Shown here in pieces: positions 8,260-16,856 of a stretch of DNA of 64,000 nucleotides. The notes below the pieces were generated by a model. The model saw only the letters and a list, made by a program, of their open reading frames with translations, was not told the origin of the DNA and did not search any database. Source of the DNA: Longimicrobiales bacterium (GTDB lineage: Bacteria; Gemmatimonadota; Gemmatimonadetes; Longimicrobiales; Gaopeijiaceae); assembly GCA_028823235.1 (NCBI GenBank), contig JAPKBW010000001.1, forward strand, positions 1 to 64,000, read 5' to 3'. The position numbers and the translations under genes were made by a program. How positions within the stretch are numbered: the stretch's first letter is position 1; each line of letters begins with the position of its first letter.

Positions 8260-9342
8260 ATGCGAACGACCCTCATCTTTGCAGCCTTCACGGCCCTCTC
8301 TTTCGGAGTCGCGGCGCCTCAGGCGTCGGCTCAGACCGCGACTTGGTATATCTCGACCTATACCGACCAGATGCTGGTATGGGATGAGGAGTCCGAGGAG
8401 ATCATCGATCGGGTCCAGATGAATCGCATCATCCCGAACGGTGTCCAGCTCAACGAGACCAGCACTCGACTGTACGTCGGCGAGGCGTCCGGTCAGTACA
8501 TGCAGATCGTCGACATCGCGTCTCGCGAGGTAATCGACGAATTCACCCTTTCGCATGACAACGTCGTTGTCCGAATCGATGAATTCGCTCCGCACCCTTC
8601 GGATGAACGCGCGGTACTCTTCGTGAAGAAGTACACGAAGCACAGCGACCGCTATGAGGTCGAGGGACCGTTCATCCTCGAATACGATCTCATCACCCAT
8701 CAAGTCACCGATACGATTCCGTGGCCGGATGGAGAGGAGAGAGACAACGTCGGATTCCGCTATTCACCGGACGGCGCCACACTCTACTTCTACACGAACG
8801 ACATCATCGCGGTCGACACCGAATCTTACGAAGAGGTCGATCGCTGGAAGATTTCCCAGCCGCTCGAGCCTGGCCTTGGTCGCCCGAGCTTCGGTACGGA
8901 ATCCGACACCTATGACGAGCCGGGCGTGGCCACGAGTCTCTTCCGCATGCGGGACCCGGTCCAGAACCGCACCCTCATGGGTATCGCTCAGGTGAGACTG
9001 TCCGAGAAGGAGATCGATTTCTTCACGCTCGGGCCGGCGGAGCCGGTAGGTCGCTTCGCACTCGCGCCTGGTGGCGAAAAAGGGTACGCCCTCTATTCGA
9101 CCGTCGGCCAATACGAATTCTGGGAATTCGACCTTGTGAACCAGCGTGTTTCGCGGCGAGTGCCCTTTGAAGGGAGACCTCGCATGGGCCTCGACGTAAG
9201 TGCGGACGGGACGAAGGTCTATGTGCATGTCGCCGGGAACACCATCGACGTGTACGACACTGCGACACTCCAGTTCATGCGGTCGGTCGAGTTCGATGAA
9301 GACATGACCCTCGGCAACGTGGCTATCATCCCGGGGCGCTAG
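8260..9342 (+). CDS. qhpB: QHNDH beta subunit, beta-propeller
   Basis: This 360-residue secreted protein has a classic signal peptide ending at QASAQ (about residue 25) followed by repeated WD40/YVTN-like blades, for example TRLYVGEAS, GATLYFYTND and TKVYVHVAGN. The beta subunit of quinohemoprotein amine dehydrogenase is a seven-bladed propeller that packs on the gamma subunit and helps shape the active-site cavity. The position directly after qhpC and before the exporter gene supports this identity over a generic YVTN-propeller protein. The intergenic gap to qhpC is 81 nt. Confidence 0.9.
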   Translation: MRTTLIFAAFTALSFGVAAPQASAQTATWYISTYTDQMLVWDEESEEIIDRVQMNRIIPNGVQLNETSTRLYVGEASGQYMQIVDIASREVIDEFTLSHDNVVVRIDEFAPHPSDERAVLFVKKYTKHSDRYEVEGPFILEYDLITHQVTDTIPWPDGEERDNVGFRYSPDGATLYFYTNDIIAVDTESYEEVDRWKISQPLEPGLGRPSFGTESDTYDEPGVATSLFRMRDPVQNRTLMGIAQVRLSEKEIDFFTLGPAEPVGRFALAPGGEKGYALYSTVGQYEFWEFDLVNQRVSRRVPFEGRPRMGLDVSADGTKVYVHVAGNTIDVYDTATLQFMRSVEFDEDMTLGNVAIIPGR

Positions 9343-9359
9343 CAGCACCCCGCTCCCCT

Positions 9360-11093
9360 GTGACATTCGTTGACCCACACTTCCGGCGAGCGCTGACCTA
9401 CGTACGTCCGTACCTGGGTGCTCTCGTGCCGGTCGTTGTGCTGGCGCTGGCGTCGACACTCCTCACGCTGGCCCTTCCCTATTTGTCGAAGGTCCTGATC
9501 GACGATGCGATCGGAGGGCAGGACTTTCCGCTTCTCCTGCGCATCTCAGTCCTGTTCTTCGCAATTACACTGCTCTCTTTCGGATTCAACGTCTTTTCAG
9601 GCATGCGTTACACGAGGGTCTCGGCCGCCATCCTGTTCGATATGCGGCTCGACCTTTACCGGCACCTTCAAAAGCTCTCTCCCCGTTTCTACGCTCGGAC
9701 GCCTCTCGGCGACATCGTCTCCCGGATCAACGGAGATATCGGGGAGATCCAGCGCGTCATCACCGAAGCCGCACTGTCCTGGTTCGGACAGGTCGTCGCC
9801 TTCGTCGGAACGGTCGCCATGCTCGTGTACCTCGATTGGCAACTTTTCCTAGTAGGCCTGCTCGTCATGCCACCCTCGCTCTTGGCTCTGGTCCGATATC
9901 GACGCGGGTTGGAGGATCGTGTTCGTGTCCTGCGGGAACGAAGCGCCAACATCGGGTCGTTCCTCATCGAAACACTTCAGGGAATGCGAACCGTCGTCGG
10001 ATCGAATGCTCAGCCAAGGGAAATCAATCGCTTCCGGGGACGGAACGACTCGTTCGTGGAAGCCCTCCTCTCCATGCGCCTCTTCACCTACATCTGGGGC
10101 GGGCTCCCCGGGCTGATGCTGACCGCGGGGACGAGCGCAGTCTTCGTGTACGGCGGCTATCGCGTCATTAACGGGGCCACCACGCTGGGGACGTTCGTGG
10201 CCTTCATGGCCTACCAGTCCCGACTGATGACGCCCGTGCAGGGTCTCATGGGTATCTACACAAACCTCGCCACGGCCCGAGCGTCACTTGTCCGCGTCCA
10301 CGAGCTGCTAGAGGCCACGCCCGATGTTGCCGAAACGGAAGCATCGACCAGGCTCACCGAGTGTCGGGGATCCCTGACCCTCGAGGAGGTGAGCTATGGT
10401 TTCGGCCGCGGGACAGAGGGGCTGGTTGGCGTCAATCTCGAGATCCCTGCTGGACAGATCGTGGCAATCGTCGGTTCCAGCGGCAGCGGGAAGTCGACCC
10501 TGGCTGATCTCTTCTCGCGGCAACTCGATCCGAACCAGGGACGGGTGCTCCTCGATGAGGAGGACCTTACGACGCTGGCGCTCGCAGATGTTCGTCGTCA
10601 CGTCGCCGTGGTCGAGCAAGATCCATTCCTATTCCATGTCTCGGTTGCAGATAACGTCGGGTACGCCCGACCCGACGCGACCCGTGCTGAGGTGACCGAG
10701 GCGATCGACGCCGCTGGGCTTGGAAATCTGGTCCGCACGATGCCAGAGGGAGCCGACACAGTGGTCGGAGAACGTGGCCGTCAGTTCTCTGCGGGAGAAC
10801 GACAGCGTCTCGCAATCGCGCGGGCCTTTCTGTCGAATCCGTCAGTGCTCGTGCTCGACGAAGCGACTGGCGCACTGGATCCGTCCTCCGAAGCCGCAGT
10901 GCTCGAGGGATATAGGAGGGTGATGCGTGGCCGGACGACCGTGATCATCACACATCGCCTCGACCTCGCGCGGCAATCCGAGCGAGTCATCGTGCTCAAG
11001 GACGGCCAGGTCGTAGAGGACGGACCGCCAGGAGTCCTCGAAGCTGAAGGTCAGGCGTTTCGAGACCTGTTCCTTGATGTGCTGGCGGGATGA
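9360..11093 (+). CDS. qhpF: ABC exporter QhpF (permease-ATPase fusion)
   Basis: A 577-residue half-size ABC exporter: six transmembrane helices in roughly the first 320 residues, then an ATPase domain with Walker A GSSGSGKST (372-380), signature FSAGERQ (a variant of LSGGQ) and Walker B VLVLDEATGALD. In QHNDH operons QhpF is needed for moving the modified gamma subunit to the periplasm. The GTG start lies 17 nt after qhpB, and the stop overlaps the protease start in an ATGA. No N-terminal peptidase C39 domain is present, consistent with leader removal by a separate protease. Confidence 0.88.
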   Translation: MTFVDPHFRRALTYVRPYLGALVPVVVLALASTLLTLALPYLSKVLIDDAIGGQDFPLLLRISVLFFAITLLSFGFNVFSGMRYTRVSAAILFDMRLDLYRHLQKLSPRFYARTPLGDIVSRINGDIGEIQRVITEAALSWFGQVVAFVGTVAMLVYLDWQLFLVGLLVMPPSLLALVRYRRGLEDRVRVLRERSANIGSFLIETLQGMRTVVGSNAQPREINRFRGRNDSFVEALLSMRLFTYIWGGLPGLMLTAGTSAVFVYGGYRVINGATTLGTFVAFMAYQSRLMTPVQGLMGIYTNLATARASLVRVHELLEATPDVAETEASTRLTECRGSLTLEEVSYGFGRGTEGLVGVNLEIPAGQIVAIVGSSGSGKSTLADLFSRQLDPNQGRVLLDEEDLTTLALADVRRHVAVVEQDPFLFHVSVADNVGYARPDATRAEVTEAIDAAGLGNLVRTMPEGADTVVGERGRQFSAGERQRLAIARAFLSNPSVLVLDEATGALDPSSEAAVLEGYRRVMRGRTTVIITHRLDLARQSERVIVLKDGQVVEDGPPGVLEAEGQAFRDLFLDVLAG

Positions 11094-11773
11094 CGGACGA
11101 CACCGGACCCGATCGTGCCGTGATTCATGTGGCCGTCATCGACAGCGGAGCTCACACGCCCCATCCACACCTCCCCGAGGTGGCAAACGGCGTCGCCTTC
11201 GACCTAGAGGGCCGCGAATCCGACGACTGGGTCGACCGACTTGGCCACGGCACGGCAGCGGCCGCCGCGATCCACGAGAAGGCGCCCACAGCGAGGCTCA
11301 ATATCGTCAAAGTCTTCGATCGTGAACTCGCGACGACGGTCTCCACGCTCGTGCGGGCAATCGACTGGGCGTCCCAGCGAGAGATCCACCTCATCAATCT
11401 GAGTCTAGGGACACCCAACGCCTTCCGTGAAGAGGAGCTCGCCCCTGCGGTGGAGCGGGCAATCGCTCGTGGTTCTATCATCGTTTCTGCGCAGGAGCAC
11501 GACGGCAGAATCTGGTATCCGGGGTCGATGAAGGGTGTTGTGGGTGTCGTCATGGACCCGGCACAACCCCGTGAGCAGATCGCAGTGACGGAGGTGGGTA
11601 GCGGCACCACTCTTCAAGCATCTCCGTTCGCGCGTCCCATCCCAGGCATACCTCCCGAGAGAAACCTCAACGGAATCAGCTTCGCCGTGGCCAACGTTTC
11701 GGGTGTACTGGCGGGAATTCTGGCAGAGCGTCCGGACGTGCGATCGGCGAGCGGGGCGATCGGGCTGATCTGA
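11090..11773 (+). CDS. qhpE: Subtilisin-like leader protease QhpE
   Basis: This 227-residue S8-family protease has the triad Asp18 (AVIDSG), His53 (GHGT) and Ser197 (NGISFA). It is short, lacks a signal peptide, and is therefore cytoplasmic, as expected for the QhpE protease that removes the gamma-subunit leader after QhpD modification. The usual oxyanion-hole Asn segment (AAGNxG) reads SAQEHDG here, so the canonical Asn is absent, fitting a dedicated processing protease with very narrow activity. It is coupled by an ATGA to the exporter gene and closes the recognisable qhp set. Confidence 0.87.
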   Translation: MTDDTGPDRAVIHVAVIDSGAHTPHPHLPEVANGVAFDLEGRESDDWVDRLGHGTAAAAAIHEKAPTARLNIVKVFDRELATTVSTLVRAIDWASQREIHLINLSLGTPNAFREEELAPAVERAIARGSIIVSAQEHDGRIWYPGSMKGVVGVVMDPAQPREQIAVTEVGSGTTLQASPFARPIPGIPPERNLNGISFAVANVSGVLAGILAERPDVRSASGAIGLI

Positions 11774-11850
11774 CCCGAGGTCAACGACCTCAGTTTGACT
11801 CCGAGCTCTCGCGGTCGCACCGTGGCCCGACCCCACACCACTGAGACCGT

Positions 11851-13098
11851 ATGCGACTCCTTGAGATCCGTAAAGACGTGCAGCGACGTGATTTCCTGCG
11901 TTGGCTCGCCGCCAGTCCACTACTCGCGTCCGCCGGGGGCCTGGCAGGCCTCGAGCCGATCATCGCGCAGGAGGCCCCGCGCAGAGTCTTCGACGACATC
12001 ATACAGAGCGCAGGCGAAGCACTTGACGTCTGGGATATGCAGCGGGCGGCCGAAGCCACCGTCCCACACGCCCACTACGGCTACATCATGACTGGTGTGG
12101 ACGGGGAAGAGACGTACGGGAACAACCGAGCGGCTCTCGAGCGGCTCTACCTCAGAGCCCGTCGACTCATCGACGTGTCGACCCTAGACACGAAGGTGAA
12201 TCTCTTCGGCCAAGAGTGGCCCACGCCGCTCATGATCGCACCATGCGGCAGTCAGCGAGCCTTCCACCCCGAGGGAGAGCTGGCCGTAGCACGCGCAGCG
12301 GCTGCCCGGACGCACCTGCAGACGCTCTCGACAGTGTCGTCTACAGCGGTCGAAGAAGTGAACGAGGCACGGGGCGAGCCCGTTTGGTATCAACTCTACG
12401 TGGGTGGGCCCGGGCCTACACACTGGGAGGGTGTCACTGCGCTCGTGAACAGGACCCGGGAAGCGGGCTGCCCCACGATCGTTCTCACCGTGGACCTGAT
12501 CGGCGGGAGTAACCGCGTCACGCTCGACCGATACAGACGCACCGATGATCGGGACTGCACGAACTGCCACAAGAGCGGAGGACGGGCAGACCCCGTGAAA
12601 CCGAATCTCCGAGGGCTACCGCAGGGTCCACGAGAGGCGGGGATCGGGCGAGACATGACCTGGGACTTCATTCACCGCCTGCGCGACATCACAGACCAGA
12701 AGATCATCGTGAAGGGGCTGGTGACGAGAGAGGACGCCGAAGAGTCCCTGCGCAACGGAATCGACGCGATATGGGTGTCCAACCACGGGGGTCGTGCCGA
12801 GGGTGACGGGCGCGCCACGATCGACGCTCTTCCTGAGGTTTCGGATGCCATCTCGGGCAGGATGCCGATCATCGTGGACAGCGGCTTCCGGCGTGGCTCT
12901 GACCTCGTGAAAGGCATCGCACGCGGAGCAACCGCAGTGGCTGTTGGGCGGCCCTACCTATGGGGTCTTGGAGCGTTCGGGCAGGAGGGCGTCGAGCGCG
13001 TCCTCGAGCTTCTCATGCGAGAAATGGAGATCACGATGCGCGCGATCGGGGCGCCGTCTCTCGAGTCGCTTGGACCTCACTCGATCGGAGTGGACTGA
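11851..13098 (+). CDS. Tat-exported FMN 2-hydroxyacid dehydrogenase, CxxCH insert
   Basis: This protein belongs to the FMN-dependent alpha-hydroxy-acid dehydrogenase family (lactate, glycolate and mandelate oxidising). The core catalytic residues are visible: Asp215 (LTVDL), Lys288 (VKGL), and His312 and Arg315 (SNHGGR). The N-terminus has a twin-arginine signal (QRRDFLRWLA, residues 11-20), so the folded flavoprotein should be exported. In the region corresponding to flexible loop 4, residues 236-240 read CTNCH, a c-type heme-binding pattern that family members normally lack. A periplasmic enzyme with its own heme, or a disulfide or metal site, are both possible. It lies 77 nt after qhpE and may be co-transcribed. 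Confidence 0.85.
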   Translation: MRLLEIRKDVQRRDFLRWLAASPLLASAGGLAGLEPIIAQEAPRRVFDDIIQSAGEALDVWDMQRAAEATVPHAHYGYIMTGVDGEETYGNNRAALERLYLRARRLIDVSTLDTKVNLFGQEWPTPLMIAPCGSQRAFHPEGELAVARAAAARTHLQTLSTVSSTAVEEVNEARGEPVWYQLYVGGPGPTHWEGVTALVNRTREAGCPTIVLTVDLIGGSNRVTLDRYRRTDDRDCTNCHKSGGRADPVKPNLRGLPQGPREAGIGRDMTWDFIHRLRDITDQKIIVKGLVTREDAEESLRNGIDAIWVSNHGGRAEGDGRATIDALPEVSDAISGRMPIIVDSGFRRGSDLVKGIARGATAVAVGRPYLWGLGAFGQEGVERVLELLMREMEITMRAIGAPSLESLGPHSIGVD

Positions 13099-13853
13099 TG
13101 AGCCTCAGGCTCATCCTCCGAGTCACCGCACGCGCGCCAGCCTTGTCGCTGTTCCTGGGAGGTCTGCTTCCTTCAACCGGAATGGCACAGGCGACGACGG
13201 CCGCCGACGGGCGGCTCCTCGAATCGATCGACTACTACACCGGCGTCGCGGGCACCGTAGACGACTCTCGGGCGCAGTTGCTGCTGCTCGAAGTCGCGGC
13301 CGATCCGGACGACGTGCTCGCTCAGATGTGGATGGCCCGGGTCTACTCGACCGGCAGGATGGGCTTCGAACGAGACGTCGAGCGAGCGCGAACAATCTCC
13401 AGTGAAGTGATCGACGAGATTCGTGACCTGGCCAACGCAGGCGATATCGAAGCCATCTTTCTCATGGGCACGGCGTACGACGAAGCTCTCGGCGTGGCCA
13501 GCGACTTCCCGGAGGCGCGGCTCTGGTATGGGCGCGCAGCTGAGCTCGGGCACGTCCTCGCTGCGCACAACGTGGGTAACATGTACAGCGATGGCCGTGG
13601 AGTTGAGGTGGACCACGAGGCCGCCGCTAGATGGTGGGTGCGAGCAGCCAGCGCGGGTGACGTGATCCCTGCGCTGCGTTTGGGAGAGGCCTTCGAGGCA
13701 GGACGAGGGGTGGAGCAGAGTCTCGACTCGGCCCGTGGCTGGTACGGGAAAGCTGCCGCCGCGGGGAACGCAGCGGCCGCCGAGGCCCTGGCACGTCTGA
13801 GGCGCCCTAGCTGGACCGCCTTGGGCATCATCTACATGCCGCCGGCACCCTGA
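13098..13853 (+). CDS. Secreted Sel1-repeat protein
   Basis: This 251-residue protein has a signal peptide ending at GMAQA. Sel1-like tetratricopeptide-type repeats are recognisable from phrases such as GTAYDEALGVASDFPEARLW, AHNVGNMYSDGRGVEV and ALRLGEAFEAGRGVEQ, each followed by an A-x-x-W(Y) helix. Sel1 proteins usually act as protein-protein scaffolds. The ATG overlaps the stop of the preceding dehydrogenase (TGATG), so the two are coupled. The 3' end overlaps the convergent M20 gene by 22 nt. Confidence 0.8.
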   Translation: MSLRLILRVTARAPALSLFLGGLLPSTGMAQATTAADGRLLESIDYYTGVAGTVDDSRAQLLLLEVAADPDDVLAQMWMARVYSTGRMGFERDVERARTISSEVIDEIRDLANAGDIEAIFLMGTAYDEALGVASDFPEARLWYGRAAELGHVLAAHNVGNMYSDGRGVEVDHEAAARWWVRAASAGDVIPALRLGEAFEAGRGVEQSLDSARGWYGKAAAAGNAAAAEALARLRRPSWTALGIIYMPPAP

Positions 13854-15517
13854 TCGCTGATGGATCCAATCCTGCACTGACCATCCGGCTGCCGTAGCGT
13901 CGGATAGGAAACACCGAGCTGCTCGAGGTAGGAGTTGTACCGTTCGGAATCGAAGTAGAAGGGCTGCATCTCTTCGCGAAACTCATCCATTATGTCCGCA
14001 TTCATTTCGATCGCGGGCTGATCGGTCGGACGAATGAAGGGAGAGTATTGCAGGTCTACGGTCTGCACATCGTTGAAGTAGCTCCAGGCAGACTGGACCA
14101 GTTCTGGGGTGACCATGAAGTCGAGCACCGTCATCGCCTGCGCCATCGCACCCTGCGTTGCACCCTTGTGAGCGATGGGCGTTGCCATTGCGATCGCGTT
14201 CGCCCAGTTGTGACCGGGCAGCCCCGGGATGTTTGATGGGAAGGACAGCGTGGCGGTGGGGACGTTCCAGGAAATGTCTCCGATGTCATCGGCATAGCCG
14301 GCGGTGCGCTGGGCCTCCGTCAGCCCGCCTCGGAGTGGTGAGAGCTCGGTCGCGAGTCCGGTCGTCGGACCATCGACCTCTTCCTGTGTGGCCCTCGCGA
14401 AGCGCTGATCCCCGTCGGTCCACTCGGGGAGCCCAACCCTTTCGATGTTCGAATACAGCGTCTCAGCGATGACCTTGTTGAAGTGACCGGGCCACGCGGA
14501 GCCAATGATCCGCGCGGGCCGCAACGTGGTCCCGGTCATCATGGCCGCGCCCTGAGCAACGGAGTCACCGATGGTGAAGAGGTCGCGGATCTGTGGGTAG
14601 TTCTTCTCGCGGAAGTAGAACCAGACCGATGCCTCGGACGGAACAACGTTCGGCTGATCTCCCCCGTCATAGATGACCGAGTGTGAGCGGTGCTGCGTGC
14701 GCAGGTGCTCCCTCCGGAAGTTCCAGCCGACCTCCATGAGATTGGCAGCATCGGCTGCGCTGCGCCCTCTCCAGGGAGAGCCACCCGCATGCGCCGCGAA
14801 CCCTTCGAAGGTGAACATCGCCGAGATGAGCCCGGTGCCCGGCGTCATACCCCAGTTCGTGGAAAGATTTGAGCCGACATGAGCATACAGGACGATGTCC
14901 ACGTCGGAGAAGATCCCTTCTCGTACGTAGTACGCCTTGGTCCCGACCAACTCTTCTGCGACCCCAGGCCATATCTGGATCGTCCCCGGCAGGTCCTCTC
15001 TCTCCATGAGGTCCTTCACGGCGAGCGCCGCCGTAATCTGGACCGCCATGCCGGAGTTGTGCCCCTCCCCGTGCCCAGGCGCCCCGTCGACGAGGGGAAG
15101 ATGACAAGCCACACCCGGGGTCTGTGATGCCTTCGGGATGTTATCGATGTCCGTGCCCAAGGAGATCTTTGGCTCACCCTCACCCCAGGTTGCGACCCAG
15201 GCAGTAGGGATACCCGCTATCCCCTCTTCGACACTGAAGCCATTGTCCTTCAGAAGCTGGACGAGATAGCGCGAGGTCTCGAACTCCTGGAACCCCAGTT
15301 CTCCGTAACTGAATATCTGGTCCACCATGTTGGCGGTGAACTGCTCCTGCCCCTGGATGTACGCGACCAACTGCGACTTCCAGTTATCGAGACGTGCGTC
15401 CTGAGCGGACGTTGGAGTAGCCGTCAGGCCGGCGCAAAAAAGTGTCAGCGCCCCGGTGAGAAGCCAGCCGCGAATAGCTGTTAGAGTGAGGTGATTGCGG
15501 CCGGGGTGAGCGGTCAT
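13832..15517 (-). CDS. Secreted M20-family amidohydrolase/peptidase
   Basis: This 561-residue M20/M28-clan zinc hydrolase is most like aminobenzoyl-glutamate utilisation (AbgB) and amidohydrolase proteins. Visible landmarks are FSYGELGFQEFETS near the N-terminus, the metal-region sequence SLGTDIDNIP, GHGEGHNSGM (His ligand region), GVAEELVGTK (catalytic Glu region) and the dimerisation-domain stretch GFAAHAGGSPWRGRSA. A signal peptide ends near TPTSAQD. The start at MTAHPG is chosen for its AGGAG ribosome-binding site seven bases upstream; a longer in-frame form lacks one. It probably releases amino acids from N-acyl or peptide substrates in the periplasm. Confidence 0.85.
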   Translation of the reverse strand: MTAHPGRNHLTLTAIRGWLLTGALTLFCAGLTATPTSAQDARLDNWKSQLVAYIQGQEQFTANMVDQIFSYGELGFQEFETSRYLVQLLKDNGFSVEEGIAGIPTAWVATWGEGEPKISLGTDIDNIPKASQTPGVACHLPLVDGAPGHGEGHNSGMAVQITAALAVKDLMEREDLPGTIQIWPGVAEELVGTKAYYVREGIFSDVDIVLYAHVGSNLSTNWGMTPGTGLISAMFTFEGFAAHAGGSPWRGRSAADAANLMEVGWNFRREHLRTQHRSHSVIYDGGDQPNVVPSEASVWFYFREKNYPQIRDLFTIGDSVAQGAAMMTGTTLRPARIIGSAWPGHFNKVIAETLYSNIERVGLPEWTDGDQRFARATQEEVDGPTTGLATELSPLRGGLTEAQRTAGYADDIGDISWNVPTATLSFPSNIPGLPGHNWANAIAMATPIAHKGATQGAMAQAMTVLDFMVTPELVQSAWSYFNDVQTVDLQYSPFIRPTDQPAIEMNADIMDEFREEMQPFYFDSERYNSYLEQLGVSYPTLRQPDGQCRIGSISDQGAGGM

Positions 15518-15712
15518 GGTGCTACTCCTGTAGAGATGGACTGCGGCCAACATGGCTCGTAAGGGCACGCCCGGCGAGACAGCTGACGCTGGATCCGATG
15601 ACGAGTTGGCCTAGCCCATCAGTGATCCGACCTCCAGATCTTCGACACGGTGCGGGGTATCGCCGTCGACCCCCGAGGCGCGGTTAGCGTCTCGCGGAAG
15701 GCAGGTGGGTGC

Positions 15713-16090
15713 CTAGCGGCCGACGTCGTCAGCAGGGATGGCATGCAGCACCGTGAGCGCGATCGATCTTGCCCGCGAGAGCAAGGCAGTCCGCCTCGTG
15801 CATGGCGCCCTCGGCGGAAGAAGGATTCGACTGCCAGCGAATATGGGGATCCGCGCCGATCGGATTGCAGAACGGTCCCATCGCCTGAAATGACTCTGCA
15901 CCCGTGACGGCACTCGACCGAACTGGGTTCCACCCGGACTGATTCCTCGACGACTGGATCGATCGCCGCGGGGTCGTGTGCGCCAAGGCCGATATCTTCG
16001 AGGATCAGGGCGATCACACCCTCACCCCAAATGTGGCCATGGCCGGGACTAGAGTCGTTTCTGGATTGACGCTCATCTTCCTTCTCTTGT
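15713..16090 (-). pseudogene. Possible decayed gene, family unknown
   Basis: No intact gene fills 15518-16264, but three minus-strand frames carry protein-like pieces in consecutive order. They are ALILEDIGLGAHDPAAIDPV (about 16020-15950), then ADPHIRW, GAMHEADCLALAGKID (about 15870-15750), then VLHAIPADDVGR followed by a stop at 15713. The frame changes twice. I do not recognise the family. The remaining gap sequence up to the YhbY gene shows nothing clear. Confidence 0.3.
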
Positions 16091-16264
16091 CCGAAATCCG
16101 GTCCTACTTCGTGTCCCCATCTGACGTGCGATTTCACGGAACCAACTCATCTGCAGCCCTGACTTTTTCAAGCGGCATACCGGACGGGTTTCGCACGGGT
16201 GGTCCCGTTGCCAGCTTCTTCACCCCTCCACGCCCTATCCACCGGAGCCCGACTCCGGAGAATT

Positions 16265-16576
16265 ATGACCCAGCTCACCTCGAAACAGCGCGCGTACCTC
16301 CGCAAACTCGCTCATCCTCTCAAGCCGGTCGTACTCGTTGGCGGTGACGGTGTCACGGACGCCCTCATCTCCTCAGTAAGCGACGCGTTCAACAGCCGTG
16401 AGCTACTAAAGGTCAAGTTGCAGGAATCGGCTTCGATCAAAGTTCGAGACGCTGCGAACCAGATCGCCGACGCTCTGGAGGACGTACATGCGGTCCAGAC
16501 CATCGGAAAGACGATGGTCCTGTATCGGCGCGATCCAGAGGATCCGGAAATCCGGCTGCCTTCTGCACGGAGCTGA
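16265..16576 (+). CDS. yhbY: YhbY/CRS1 family RNA-binding protein
   Basis: This 103-residue protein matches the CRM (YhbY) domain across its whole length: LTSKQRAYLRKLAHPLKPVV, the VGGDGVTD loop corresponding to the family's GxxG RNA-binding loop, ELLKVKLQES, and a C-terminal QTIGKTMVLYRR. Bacterial YhbY binds pre-50S ribosomal subunits and participates in ribosome assembly. The start MTQLTSK is chosen because the family begins here; the upstream in-frame extension is Pro/Ser-rich and unlike the family. The following gene begins 2 nt after its stop codon. Confidence 0.88.
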   Translation: MTQLTSKQRAYLRKLAHPLKPVVLVGGDGVTDALISSVSDAFNSRELLKVKLQESASIKVRDAANQIADALEDVHAVQTIGKTMVLYRRDPEDPEIRLPSARS

Positions 16577-16577
16577 C

Positions 16578-16856
16578 ATGTCTCGGGCCTTCGTCAAAGA
16601 AGACGACCACGAAAAGGAGCCAGAGTTTCGGCTCCCAGATCCAGGGACGGCCTACTACGACGAGGCAGCCTCGTGGGCGCTTATTCAGGGTGCCGATGAA
16701 GGGAATACGAAGGGAGCCGAAGTCGCCACAGGATATGTCTGGGGAGACCCGCTGCTGACAAAGCCCATGGCGATGATTCTGGAACAGGCGGAAGCCGATG
16801 GGCAGGATCGCGTGGCCCAACTCGCCCGCCGGTATCTGAAGGCGGCAGCCCGCTAA
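16578..16856 (+). CDS. Small conserved hypothetical protein (MSRAFVKE N-terminus)
   Basis: The product is 92 residues, acidic, with no signal or membrane segment. Its first eight residues (MSRAFVKE) are the same as those heading some GreA-related proteins I recall, but no GreA domain follows. The rest (VATGYVWGDPLLTKPMAMIL, then a helical LARRYLKAAAR tail) is not recognised. The ATG directly follows the yhbY stop, so the two are one operon and it may share a ribosome- or transcription-linked role. No function is assigned. Confidence 0.6.
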   Translation: MSRAFVKEDDHEKEPEFRLPDPGTAYYDEAASWALIQGADEGNTKGAEVATGYVWGDPLLTKPMAMILEQAEADGQDRVAQLARRYLKAAAR

